From an uncultured Neglectibacter sp. (GTDB lineage: Bacteria; Bacillota; Clostridia; Oscillospirales; Acutalibacteraceae): a stretch of DNA of 64,000 bases. The position numbers and the translations under genes were made by a program. The stretch lies in NCBI GenBank assembly GCA_937958185.1, contig CALFFN010000013.1, positions 84,039 through 148,038 on the forward strand, read 5' to 3'. This document shows positions 17,091 through 26,182 of the stretch, one piece after another (position 1 is the stretch's first letter; each line of letters begins with the position of its first letter). The notes below the pieces were generated by a model. That model had not been told where the DNA came from and did no database searches. It saw nothing but the letters and a program-made list of their open reading frames with translations.

Positions 17091-17885
17091 ATGAAAAAGG
17101 AAGAGACAAGAAAAAATCAGTATAGATATTCAGAAGATGCCGACGACCAGAACCAGAACAACGATCAGGAGTTCAGCTCCGAGCAGCAGAAACAGATCAC
17201 AGAAAGCGGCTCGGTCACTACGAAAAACAACGGGCACACGGTCCATTGCCTGACCATCATCGGGCAGATCGAGGGGCATTACATTTTACCCTCTCAGAAC
17301 AAGACCACAAAATATGAGCACGTGATCCCCCAAATCGTAGCGGTTGAGGAAGACCCGCAAATCGACGGGCTCTTAATGCTGCTCAATACGGTTGGCGGCG
17401 ATGTGGAGGCCGGGCTCGCTTTGGCAGAGCTGGTAGCCGGAATGAAAAAACCCACCGTTTCGTTGGTACTGGGCGGGGGACACTCTATCGGCGTACCTCT
17501 GGCGGTGGCGGCAAAGCGCTCCTTCATTGCGGAATCCGCTTCCATGACCATTCACCCGGTCCGCATGAATGGATTGGTGCTGGGGATCCCTCAAACGCTG
17601 GAATATTTTCAGCGAATGCAGGACCGCATTACAAATTTTGTGATTCAAAATTCCAATATCAGTAAGGAGCGCTTTATGACGCTGGCGATGAATACCCAGG
17701 AGCTTGTCATGGACGTGGGTACAGTGCTGGACGGTCCCGACGCGGTGGAGGAAGGGCTGATAGATTCGTTAGGTTCGCTTTCCGACGCGATGGATTGTCT
17801 GGATCGTATGATAGAAAAGGAAAAGCGCAAAAGAAAGCCGAAAACAGAAGCCGTAAAGGCTCACACCAAGAAAAAATCAAACTGA
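17091..17885 (+). CDS. tepA: ClpP-family protease TepA
   Basis: Translocation-enhancing protein of the ClpP/crotonase fold, linked in Bacillus to protein export and degradation of small acid-soluble spore proteins. The ATG at 17091 was chosen because AAAGGAGG sits just upstream; an earlier in-frame start has none. The 264 residues begin with a charged, Gln/Asn-rich region (1-45), then the ClpP-like domain. The nucleophile is Ser132 in GGGHSIG and the histidine is His155 in MTIHPVR. tepA beside ftsK/spoIIIE is a conserved Firmicutes order; here uppP is inserted between them. Confidence 0.92.
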   Translation: MKKEETRKNQYRYSEDADDQNQNNDQEFSSEQQKQITESGSVTTKNNGHTVHCLTIIGQIEGHYILPSQNKTTKYEHVIPQIVAVEEDPQIDGLLMLLNTVGGDVEAGLALAELVAGMKKPTVSLVLGGGHSIGVPLAVAAKRSFIAESASMTIHPVRMNGLVLGIPQTLEYFQRMQDRITNFVIQNSNISKERFMTLAMNTQELVMDVGTVLDGPDAVEEGLIDSLGSLSDAMDCLDRMIEKEKRKRKPKTEAVKAHTKKKSN

Positions 17886-17934
17886 ATACCTGCGGCGTCT
17901 TGCCGCTACATAATTTGTACATAGGAGGGACGTT

Positions 17935-18879
17935 ATGTCTATTTTTGATGCGATCATTCAAGGGATCATTCAGGGAGCTACCGAATTTCTTCCGGTTTCC
18001 AGCAGCGGGCATTTATCCATTTCCCAGCATATTTTCGGCATTGAGCTTCCGGGGATACTTTTCGACATCATGCTTCATCTTGGCACGCTGATCGCTGTGA
18101 TCTTTGTCTATCGCAATCTTGTATGGCGGCTGATCAAGGAATTTTTCTCGCTGTGCCGCGATTTGATCCACCGCGAGTTCAAATGGAGTGAAATGAGCCA
18201 TGACCGTCGGCTGCTCATGATGCTGGTAATTGGCTTGCTGCCGTTGTTTTTGCTGTTCCTTCCCATTCCGGGAACCGGCATGAAGGTCAAGGATTTCTCT
18301 GAAATGCTGGCGTCCGACAAGGGCATGGTAGCAGAGGGCCTGGCTCTGCTTGCTACCAGCGCGTTGCTGTTTTTGGGAATTGCCGCCAACAAGCGTATGA
18401 AGCAGGAGAAAACCGTAGTCAACCGGGAGGGAAAGCGCGTTCCCGCACAGGGGCGAAAAAAAATACATACGATAGACGCCGTTTTGATTGGCATTACCCA
18501 ATGCCTTGCGGCGATTTTTCCGGGGCTTTCCCGTTCAGGCTCTACCTTGTCTGTCGGACTGCTGCGGGGAATCAACCAGCAGACCGCCCTGGATTATTCT
18601 TTCGTGCTGGGGATACCCTCCATCGCGGCGGCGGCGCTTGTTTCTTTGAAAGACCTGGGCTCTGAAGGCGCGGCAATTGGGGCTGCGCCCCTGATTATCG
18701 GAATGCTGACCGCCATGGTGGTGGGCTTCCTTGCCATTAAATTATTGAAATGGATCGTTACTACAAATAAGCTGGAAATATTTGCTTACTATACATTGAT
18801 AGTAGGCGGCGTTGTGACGATTTTGGGCATTATCGAACACATCATGCACCAGAATCTGTTTACGGGAAACCCGCTGTAA
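17935..18879 (+). CDS. uppP: Undecaprenyl-diphosphate phosphatase UppP (BacA)
   Basis: Integral membrane enzyme that recycles the cell-wall lipid carrier by dephosphorylating undecaprenyl diphosphate. It has 314 residues and about eight membrane segments. Both signature motifs are present: GATEFLPVSSSGHL at about residue 14 and GLSRSGSTLSVGLLRG at about 196-211. A hydrophilic loop of about 30 residues rich in Lys and Arg (around 150-180) is longer than in E. coli BacA. The ATG has ATAGGAGGG 5-6 nt upstream. Confidence 0.96.
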   Translation: MSIFDAIIQGIIQGATEFLPVSSSGHLSISQHIFGIELPGILFDIMLHLGTLIAVIFVYRNLVWRLIKEFFSLCRDLIHREFKWSEMSHDRRLLMMLVIGLLPLFLLFLPIPGTGMKVKDFSEMLASDKGMVAEGLALLATSALLFLGIAANKRMKQEKTVVNREGKRVPAQGRKKIHTIDAVLIGITQCLAAIFPGLSRSGSTLSVGLLRGINQQTALDYSFVLGIPSIAAAALVSLKDLGSEGAAIGAAPLIIGMLTAMVVGFLAIKLLKWIVTTNKLEIFAYYTLIVGGVVTILGIIEHIMHQNLFTGNPL

Positions 18880-18904
18880 CGGGAAAAGCTGTACGAGGAA
18901 CGGA

Positions 18905-21691
18905 GTGAGAGATTTGGCAGGAAAACAAACTACATCTGCCGGAAAGAAGAAAACGGCAGCAAAGAAGCCGGCGTCTTCTTCTGCAAAAAAGAAGTCTACA
19001 CAGACTGGGCGGGGACATACAGGCAGTTCCCGCCATATGACAGCGGAATCTATCCGGCAGCGCAATCAGATGCGGGCAGTGATACTGTTTGCCTGCGCTA
19101 TTTTTCTGGGCTGCCTGGTGCTGATTCCCGGCGATAATTTGTGGAAATGGGCGCACGGCGCAGTTCTTGGTATTTTCGGCAGTTGGGCGGTGCTGTGGCC
19201 CGTTTTAATCATCTATGTGGCGGTCGTCACCGCGTTGGACAACCCGAAAGGCTCTATCGGCGGCAAGGTTTGGATGACGGTGCTTATCATTATCCTGTTT
19301 TGTGCTACCGGGTATGTGTTCAGTACAGAAACGCCGACACAGGGCATGAAAGTATGGGATTACATAGTTTCCCTGTACTATCAGAATTCCGGTATAGGCG
19401 GCGGTGTGATCGGTGGTATGCTGGGTCTGCCGCTCTTAAAAGCCGTGGGAACAGTCGGCGCGAGGATCATCGTGCTCCTGCTGTTGTTCGTTTCTATTAT
19501 GCTGCTGACCGGCACTACGCTCATCAGCCTGTTCCGCACGTTGAAAAAGCCTGTGGACGTCGTATCGGAGGGGCTGCAAAACGCCAGACAGCGCAGGGAA
19601 GAGGAGCGCCTGATTTTAGAGGAGGACAGAGCGGCGTCCGCTGCGGCGATAGACATTCCCTTGGAACCGCACCCTGTAACGGATTCTTCCCCGAACTCGG
19701 AGGCTTCTAAGCTTTTCCCGAAAACGGAGCCAAAACGAAAGAAAAAGGAAAAGAATGAAACATTGGACAAGCTGGGAGAAGTGTTTGGCTTTGAAGACCC
19801 GGCGCTGCCATCTCCTGCGGAGCTTCCCCTGCCGGAAGAAATCCCCTTGCCGACAGAAGCTGCCGCCACGGCGCAAAATTCCAGTCTTGTTTCGGAAGCG
19901 CATACATCAATGGCAAATTCTGCCGAAGCCGCCTTTACCGACCTGCAGGAGACGGAAGACTTTTTGGCAGAAGCTATGCAGCCCATTGTGCCGGATACAG
20001 CGGCTTCCTCTATAACGGGACCTGTTCCGGCAGCTTCGGAAGAACCTGCCGTTCCTGACGAGGTGCAAAACCTCACGGAAGATTTCATGAGAAAGAAAGA
20101 GGAAAACGACCTCCGGGAAGCGACTACAGAACAGCAGGCGCTGTATCAGGCAGCAGAGCAGTTCAAAACAGAGTATTGTTATCCGCCTGTTACCATGCTG
20201 GCTGCCAGCCCGTTTTCCGACCCCGCACAGGAAACAGAGGAATTGCAGACCAATGGCCGCATTTTGGTAGACACGCTGAAAAGCTTTGGCGTGCAGACGA
20301 AAATCCTGGATATCTGCCGCGGTCCCTCCGTTACGCGGTATGAAATACAGCCTGCCGCCGGAGTGAAAATCAGCAAGATCACCAATCTTTCCGACGATCT
20401 GGCGCTGAATCTTGCCGCCACCGGCGTGCGTATCGAAGCGCCAATTCCCGGCAAAGCTGCCGTGGGCATTGAAGTTCCGAACAAGACCAGGAATACGGTG
20501 CGTATGCGGGAATTGATCGAGTCCAATTCCTTCCAGACCTCGAAAGGGAAGCTTTCAGTCGCGCTGGGGCGCGATATTGCCGGACAGCCTGTAGTGGCGG
20601 ATCTTTCTAAAATGCCCCATTTGCTCATAGCGGGTACGACAGGCTCCGGCAAGTCGGTGTGTATCAACTCTCTGATTATCAGTATGTTGTACAAGGCAAG
20701 CCCTGATGAAGTGCGCTTTTTGATGATAGACCCCAAAGCTGTGGAGTTGACCGAGTATAATGGAATGCCCCATATGCTGGTGCCTGTGGTGACAGACCCA
20801 CGGAAAGCTTCCGGCGCGCTTGGCTGGGCAGTGTCCGAAATGATGAACCGTTATAAAATTTTCTCGGAATTTAACGTCAGGAACCTGAAGGGCTATAATT
20901 CTTTAGCGGAGTCTCAGGATTTCCAGGATGAAAACGGTCAGCCCATGCCGTTCATGCCGCAAATCGTCATTATCATTGACGAGCTGGCTGATTTGATGAT
21001 GGCGGCGCCCAAAGAGGTGGAGGATTCCATCTGCCGTTTGGCACAGCTTGCCCGCGCCGCGGGAATGCACCTTGTCGTAGCGACTCAGCGCCCTTCTGTA
21101 GACGTGGTGACCGGTCTCATCAAAGCAAATATCCCCAGCCGGATCGCGTTGACTGTTTCCAACGCTGTGGATTCCCGCACTATTTTGGACGCGGGCGGCG
21201 CAGAAAAGCTGTTGGGGAATGGCGATATGCTGTTTTCTCCCGTGGGCGCCAATAAACCCGTCCGTGTACAGGGCTGCTATGTCAGCGATGAAGAAATTTC
21301 CTCTATTGTAGAGTTTGTAAAAAAGACAAAAGTCATTGAATATGACGAAAGTGTGATCCAGGAGATCGAGCGCAACGCTGCCAGCGAAGGGGACAAGGGA
21401 GAGGCTTCCGAAAGTGATGGTGGATCTGCCGATCCCATGATGGACGAAGCCATTCGCTGTGTGGTGGAAGCCGGGCAGGCGTCTACCTCTCTGCTTCAGC
21501 GGCGATTACGATTAGGCTATGCCAGAGCCGGACGGTTGATTGACGAAATGGAGCAGCTGGGCATAGTAGGTCCCCATGAAGGCTCTAAACCCCGGCAGGT
21601 CTTGATGACCCAGGCGCAGTGGGCAGAGCGGAACATGCAAAAGCCTGACCCGGAAATTGTCAATCGAACAGATGACGGAATGGAGCTTTGA
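18905..21691 (+). CDS. ftsK: DNA translocase FtsK/SpoIIIE
   Basis: Membrane-anchored DNA pump that clears chromosomes at the septum and, in spore formers, moves DNA into the forespore. It has 928 residues: a basic, Lys/Ala-rich start, four membrane helices (about 55-220), an acidic and proline-rich linker (about 220-420), and the RecA-like motor with Walker A GTTGSGKS at 577-584 and IIIDELADLMM as Walker B. The C-terminal gamma winged helix (about 840-905, RLRLGYARAGRLIDEMEQLG) reads oriented DNA motifs. The start is GTG at 18905 or TTG at 18914; both have a possible ribosome site. The next gene overlaps its stop (TGATG). Confidence 0.96.
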   Translation: MRDLAGKQTTSAGKKKTAAKKPASSSAKKKSTQTGRGHTGSSRHMTAESIRQRNQMRAVILFACAIFLGCLVLIPGDNLWKWAHGAVLGIFGSWAVLWPVLIIYVAVVTALDNPKGSIGGKVWMTVLIIILFCATGYVFSTETPTQGMKVWDYIVSLYYQNSGIGGGVIGGMLGLPLLKAVGTVGARIIVLLLLFVSIMLLTGTTLISLFRTLKKPVDVVSEGLQNARQRREEERLILEEDRAASAAAIDIPLEPHPVTDSSPNSEASKLFPKTEPKRKKKEKNETLDKLGEVFGFEDPALPSPAELPLPEEIPLPTEAAATAQNSSLVSEAHTSMANSAEAAFTDLQETEDFLAEAMQPIVPDTAASSITGPVPAASEEPAVPDEVQNLTEDFMRKKEENDLREATTEQQALYQAAEQFKTEYCYPPVTMLAASPFSDPAQETEELQTNGRILVDTLKSFGVQTKILDICRGPSVTRYEIQPAAGVKISKITNLSDDLALNLAATGVRIEAPIPGKAAVGIEVPNKTRNTVRMRELIESNSFQTSKGKLSVALGRDIAGQPVVADLSKMPHLLIAGTTGSGKSVCINSLIISMLYKASPDEVRFLMIDPKAVELTEYNGMPHMLVPVVTDPRKASGALGWAVSEMMNRYKIFSEFNVRNLKGYNSLAESQDFQDENGQPMPFMPQIVIIIDELADLMMAAPKEVEDSICRLAQLARAAGMHLVVATQRPSVDVVTGLIKANIPSRIALTVSNAVDSRTILDAGGAEKLLGNGDMLFSPVGANKPVRVQGCYVSDEEISSIVEFVKKTKVIEYDESVIQEIERNAASEGDKGEASESDGGSADPMMDEAIRCVVEAGQASTSLLQRRLRLGYARAGRLIDEMEQLGIVGPHEGSKPRQVLMTQAQWAERNMQKPDPEIVNRTDDGMEL

Positions 21692-22629
21692 TGGCAAAGC
21701 AGAAAAAGGCTGTCGAAAGCAGAAAGCCGGAATTTGAAAAGCGCGCGGAAAAACGCCGGTTTGCCCGCCAGATGGGGTTATTGCTGCTGGCGTTTATATT
21801 GGTCCTTTCCTGTACCTCTCAAGGTCGGCGGTTCTGGGCGCAGATGTTTCATTTGTCGAAGCTTGGCGGGAAAGTGGACGCGCCACTCAATATTCACGTG
21901 CTTGATGTGGGAAAGGCGGACGCTATTTTGATCGAATGCAACGGCCACGCAGCCCTGCTGGACGCCGGAACAGAGGTTTATGGAGAAACCATAATAGACT
22001 ATATGGCACGAAGAAATATCGTTTCTTTGGACTATGCCATCGTCTCCCACCCGGACAAGGACCATCTGGGGGGCATGGCACAGGTGCTTTCCGAAGTGCC
22101 GACACAGGCTTTTGTCCGCTCCTGCTATTTTGAAGAAAAATACGAGGATACACGGAAAGCGGCTCGAGAAAAATCCATTTCAGAGCAAATTGTTGCGCCC
22201 GGTGAAACGTTAGCCCTGGGACAAGCTACGTTACGCATTCTTGCGCCGCTGACAGAGTACAGGGATACCAACAACGCATCTCTTGTCATTCGTCTGGAAT
22301 ATCCGGGTTTCACCGCGCTGTTTTGCGGAGATATCGAGGAAGAAGCGGAAAACGATCTGGTCGATAAGGTCAACCCCTTGCTTTCCGCTGATTTGTTGAA
22401 AGTCCCTCATCATGGCAGTAAGTCCTCCTGTACGGATCATTTTTTGCAGGCAGTATCGCCCCGATACGCGGTGATCTCCGTGGGAAACGACAACAATAAG
22501 CTTCCTTCAGAAAAGACTTTGCGAAAGCTGGACGATTGCTGCGAAAAAGTGTATCGCACCGATACAGACGGAACCGTGATCTTTTCCTTTACCGGGACAG
22601 AAGTGCAAATTTTTACCAAACAGTCTTAG
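21691..22629 (+). CDS. ComEC/Rec2-like metallo-beta-lactamase-fold hydrolase, membrane-anchored
   Basis: 312-residue protein with one N-terminal membrane anchor (about residues 28-46) and an extracytoplasmic hydrolase domain like the C-terminal domain of the competence protein ComEC. Metal-binding signatures are SHPDKDHLGG, LFCGDIEE and KVPHHGSKSS; the domain begins with HVLDVGKADAILI. There is no competence channel domain, so it is not ComEC itself. Such proteins may be nucleases or phosphodiesterases. Its start overlaps the ftsK stop by one base, implying coupled translation. A DUF3006 gene follows after 213 bp. Confidence 0.87.
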   Translation: MAKQKKAVESRKPEFEKRAEKRRFARQMGLLLLAFILVLSCTSQGRRFWAQMFHLSKLGGKVDAPLNIHVLDVGKADAILIECNGHAALLDAGTEVYGETIIDYMARRNIVSLDYAIVSHPDKDHLGGMAQVLSEVPTQAFVRSCYFEEKYEDTRKAAREKSISEQIVAPGETLALGQATLRILAPLTEYRDTNNASLVIRLEYPGFTALFCGDIEEEAENDLVDKVNPLLSADLLKVPHHGSKSSCTDHFLQAVSPRYAVISVGNDNNKLPSEKTLRKLDDCCEKVYRTDTDGTVIFSFTGTEVQIFTKQS

Positions 22630-22712
22630 CTGAAACTTTCTTTCATGACCGGCTGCTACACTTTACAGCACTAAAATACGGATTACAAACAGAACTTGTC
22701 AAAATCTCTACA

Positions 22713-22741
22713 TTGATTTTCCCGGCGGACTCCGTTATAAT
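22713..22741 (+). promoter_or_regulatory. Promoter of the DUF3006 gene
   Basis: TTGATT (22713-22718), a 17-nt spacer and TATAAT (22736-22741), about 100 nt before the gene. Confidence 0.7.
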
Positions 22742-22842
22742 AAAGTGACTGAGCTGGGATTCCTTGGGTGCAGAGTGTTTGTATTGTAAAGCCGCCAGGT
22801 TTCTCAAAACCATATTTCAGATAGAATTACAGGAGGAGAACT

Positions 22843-23067
22843 ATGCCGAAACAGCTAATCATTGATCGGTTTGAAGGAAAATATGCCATTTGTGAGGACG
22901 CAGAGCAGAAATATTTCGCGATAGAAACCGCGGAGCTGCCGCCGGACGCCGAGGAGGGTGGCGTACTGGCAATTTCCGATGAGGGAGAACTGACGGTAGA
23001 TACCGAAGAAACCCAGCGTCGCAGGGCGGAGATGGCGGAAAAGCAGCGCCGGGCATTTGGCAATTGA
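22843..23067 (+). CDS. DUF3006 domain protein
   Basis: 74-residue acidic protein that matches the DUF3006 pattern: an initial strand IDRFEGKYAICED, a central DAEEGGVLAI turn and a helical, Arg/Glu-rich tail. Function is unknown. DUF3006 genes commonly sit next to ComEC-like metallo-hydrolases, as here, which suggests a shared role; this is inference from context. AGGAGGAG lies 5 nt upstream of the ATG. It has its own promoter and a strong terminator. Confidence 0.85.
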   Translation: MPKQLIIDRFEGKYAICEDAEQKYFAIETAELPPDAEEGGVLAISDEGELTVDTEETQRRRAEMAEKQRRAFGN

Positions 23068-23085
23068 AGCCTGTTTTCAAAAATT

Positions 23086-23127
23086 GAGCCGAGCGGGAGA
23101 TTTCCTTTTTCCCGCTCGGCTTTTCTT
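23086..23127. terminator. Terminator between the DUF3006 gene and metH
   Basis: A perfect 11-bp stem GCCGAGCGGGA (23088-23098) with TCCCGCTCGGC (23110-23120), followed by TTTTCTTCTTTT. It stops plus-strand transcription and may also end the minus-strand metH transcript. Confidence 0.92.
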
Positions 23128-23145
23128 CTTTTCTTTGTAAATTTT

Positions 23146-25545
23146 TCAAGATGGCTTAAGCTCTTTTGCCAGCCTTTCTGCATAACGGACAGATGCCATC
23201 GCGTCTTTTCCGTAAAAATCGGCTCCAATGCTGTCGGAATATTCCTGAGTTAGTACAGCGCCGCCCACCATGATTTTGCACTGGGGCGCTTCCCGGCGCA
23301 GCAGGTCAATAGTTTCCTTCATGTTGGAAACCGTGGTGGTCATCAGGGCGCTCAAGCCCACCAGTTCAGCTTTTTCCCGCAAGACGGCTTCCAAAACTGT
23401 CTCCGGGGATACGTCCTTGCCCAAATCGATCACACGAAAGCCGTAGTTTTCCAGCAGTACTTTCACGATATTCTTCCCGATATCGTGAACGTCGCCTTTC
23501 ACAGTGGCAATGACAATGGTCAAAGCGTTTCCCTGCTTGTCGCTTTCCTGCCCCATATGGCTTTTGATGGCTTCAAAGGCAGCTTTGGCGGCTTCCGCGC
23601 TCATGAGAAGCTGGGGGAGAAACAGCGTCTTTTTTTCAAATTTCTCACCCACCGTATCCAGTGCCGGAACAATGTATTGGTTGATCACATTCAGTCCTGT
23701 GGCGCCGTCCTGCAGCAGCTTTTCTGCCCCTTGAAACGCTGCGTTTTTTAAGCCCTTTTCAATAGAAGTTTTCAAATCCTGCTGTTCTATATTGGACGCA
23801 TGGGGAGCAGGAGCAGTCTCGCCATTGGAACAGGCGGAAATATACGCCATGCAGTTATCGTCCAAGCCGGATAAGGCGCAGAAGGAACGACAGGCATGCA
23901 TCATGATGTCGGACTTGGGGTTCATGATAGCGGCGTTTAAGCCGCTTTGCAGCGCCATAACAAAAAAAGCAGAGGTCACATTTTCCCGCTGGGGCAGCCC
24001 AAAGGAAACATTTGACACGCCCAGGGAGGTAAAGACCCCAAGCTCCTGCCGAATCAGCTTCAGAGCCTTCAGTGTGACCAGCGCCGCGTCCTGCCCGGCA
24101 CTGATCGCCATGGTCAGCGGGTCTATCACAATATCGCTTTTTGCAATGCCGTATTCCGCGGCGGTTTCCACAATGAGCCGCGCCGCTTCCAGCCGCTCCT
24201 CCGCCGTTTCAGGGATCCCGTTTTCCGTGATGGTCAGACCAATCACAACGCCGCCGTACTTTTTTACCAGCGGGAAAATAGCTTCCATGGAAGCTTTCTT
24301 TGCGGTCACGGAATTGACCAGCGGCTTTCCGTTATACAGCCGCATAGCGCGTTCCATCGTGAGCGGGTCCGATGTGTCGATCTGCAAAGGCAGGGGAGAG
24401 ATCGCCTGCAATTCCTGAACGACCTCGCACATCAAAGCAGGTTCGTCAATTTCCGGCAGCCCTACGTTCACGTCCAAGATATGTGCCCCGGCGTCCTGCT
24501 GAGAAATGCCTTCCCGCAGCAGGTAGGGGATATCGTGTTCGCGCAGGGCTTGTTTGAACCGGGATTTTCCCGTGGGGTTGATCCGTTCTCCGATAATGAT
24601 GGGGCTTTTTCCAAATTCCACCGTTCTGCTGCCGGAGGACACTACAGTTTCAGGGGAAACGGCGGGGATAGGGCAGCTCTTTCCGCGACAGGTCTGCACC
24701 ATGGCGGAAATGTGAGCCGGAGTTGTGCCGCAGCAGCCGCCGATAGCCTGCGCGCCTGCTTCCAGTATCATTTCCATATGCGCGGCAAATTCCTCCGCGG
24801 ACACATCGTAAACAGTTTTCCCTTTTTCTTCTCTGGGCAGCCCGGCGTTTGGGTTGACAATGATCGGCAGCTTTGTCAGCGGGCGGAGCTGTTTTATCAA
24901 AGCGCACATCTGCGCGGGACCCAAGCCGCAGTTTAAGCCCAGCGCGTCTACCTTCAAGCCTTCCAGTACGGCAGCCATCACGGACAAATCTCCGCCCGTC
25001 AGCAGCTTCCCGGCTTCATCGAAGGTCATGGTGACGAAAACAGGCAGAGCGGAATTTTCCTTTGCAGCCAGCACAGCAGCCTTGGCTTCATAAATATCGG
25101 TCATGGTTTCGATGAGAACGCAGTCCGCTCCGGCTTCCGAACCGGCTCGCACCATTTCGCCAAAGGCACTTACAGCGCCCTCAAACGCCAAACCGCCCAA
25201 GGGCTGCAGCAGCTTTCCCGTCGGTCCGATATCCAGCGCCACCCAGCCGTGCCCGGCAGCACCCACAGTCTGCTTCGCCAATGCGATTCCCCGGGAAATT
25301 ACATCTTTCACATCATGACCGCAATTTGCCAATTTGTAACGGTTCGCCCCGAAGGTATTTGCTTTCAGGATATCCGCTCCGGCGCGCAAATAGGCGGCAT
25401 GAATGCTTCGGATCGTATCCGAATGGGTGAGATTCCACAATTCCGGCAATTCTCCGGGCATCAGCCCTTCTGCCTGCAGCATGGTCCCCATAGCGCCATC
25501 GAAAAATAGTAATTCACGTCCCAATTTTTTCAGTAATGTATTCAT
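23146..25545 (-). CDS. metH: Cobalamin-dependent methionine synthase, lacking the reactivation domain
   Basis: Transfers the methyl group of methyltetrahydrofolate to homocysteine through cobalamin. It has 799 residues in three modules. The homocysteine domain (about 1-290) has zinc ligands in GLNCGLGP and GGCCGTTPAH. The pterin-binding domain (about 315-570) carries GERINPTGK. The cobalamin cap and Rossmann domain (about 590-799) has the cofactor histidine in DVHDIGK. The fourth, SAM-binding reactivation domain of E. coli MetH is absent; a separate gene just upstream encodes it. The ATG overlaps the stop of that gene. Confidence 0.94.
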   Translation of the reverse strand: MNTLLKKLGRELLFFDGAMGTMLQAEGLMPGELPELWNLTHSDTIRSIHAAYLRAGADILKANTFGANRYKLANCGHDVKDVISRGIALAKQTVGAAGHGWVALDIGPTGKLLQPLGGLAFEGAVSAFGEMVRAGSEAGADCVLIETMTDIYEAKAAVLAAKENSALPVFVTMTFDEAGKLLTGGDLSVMAAVLEGLKVDALGLNCGLGPAQMCALIKQLRPLTKLPIIVNPNAGLPREEKGKTVYDVSAEEFAAHMEMILEAGAQAIGGCCGTTPAHISAMVQTCRGKSCPIPAVSPETVVSSGSRTVEFGKSPIIIGERINPTGKSRFKQALREHDIPYLLREGISQQDAGAHILDVNVGLPEIDEPALMCEVVQELQAISPLPLQIDTSDPLTMERAMRLYNGKPLVNSVTAKKASMEAIFPLVKKYGGVVIGLTITENGIPETAEERLEAARLIVETAAEYGIAKSDIVIDPLTMAISAGQDAALVTLKALKLIRQELGVFTSLGVSNVSFGLPQRENVTSAFFVMALQSGLNAAIMNPKSDIMMHACRSFCALSGLDDNCMAYISACSNGETAPAPHASNIEQQDLKTSIEKGLKNAAFQGAEKLLQDGATGLNVINQYIVPALDTVGEKFEKKTLFLPQLLMSAEAAKAAFEAIKSHMGQESDKQGNALTIVIATVKGDVHDIGKNIVKVLLENYGFRVIDLGKDVSPETVLEAVLREKAELVGLSALMTTTVSNMKETIDLLRREAPQCKIMVGGAVLTQEYSDSIGADFYGKDAMASVRYAERLAKELKPS

Positions 25546-26180
25546 GCTTGTTCTTCCTTTCTAAAAGGACAGTCAGCGGCAGTGCAGGTCATGCATTTTC
25601 CAACATGGCACAAGGAAGGGTCAGGGGACAGACCGATAATGGCTGTAACTGATTTGAAAGGTATCATCAAGCAGTCGTCCGTCAGGCTGACGCCGATTTT
25701 TTTGGAAATATCCAGCGCCGCGAACAGAAATTTCTGATATTCCAGCTTAAAATCCCCATAACCCGGGCTGTACCGGGGACGAAGGTACAGGTTTTCCGCC
25801 CTGGCGATCTGTTCGATTTCCCGCTGTGCCACATCGGCGCATTCCTCAGTATAAGCGGCGGAGCAGGCTTGCAGCACAGGGACAAGGGGCATTTCTGTCA
25901 AGGAATAGCGTCGGATCAAAGAATCTATTCCTGCGCCCAATGTCATAGCAAACAGAAAAACCTCGGAGCAGCCCTGCAAATGCGCCGCCAGGTCCCTGCT
26001 GACAAGCTCCGTGCCGCCGATAGTGACGGTGCTTTCCCTTACCATGGCGGGAAAGCGCTGAAATACATGACGGGGAACAGCGGCAGCCGTAACTTCCCGT
26101 TCTGCCTTGGCAATCAAATCATCTAGCTGCTCCGTATCAGGCGCCGCGCCCAGATAGCGCAGAATTTCACGCTTATTCAT
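25542..26180 (-). CDS. Methionine synthase reactivation-domain protein (MetH activation domain)
   Basis: 212-residue stand-alone homologue of the SAM-binding reactivation domain of MetH. The diagnostic segment is RPRYSPGYGDFKLEYQ, corresponding to the RxxxGYg SAM-binding motif. The C-terminus is cysteine-rich (CMTCTAADCPFRKE), which the domain in E. coli is not, and could bind metal or a cluster. The stop overlaps the metH start by 4 bp (ATGA), so the two proteins should be made together. It starts 2 bp after the metF stop. Confidence 0.9.
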   Translation of the reverse strand: MNKREILRYLGAAPDTEQLDDLIAKAEREVTAAAVPRHVFQRFPAMVRESTVTIGGTELVSRDLAAHLQGCSEVFLFAMTLGAGIDSLIRRYSLTEMPLVPVLQACSAAYTEECADVAQREIEQIARAENLYLRPRYSPGYGDFKLEYQKFLFAALDISKKIGVSLTDDCLMIPFKSVTAIIGLSPDPSLCHVGKCMTCTAADCPFRKEEQA

Positions 26181-26182
26181 AA

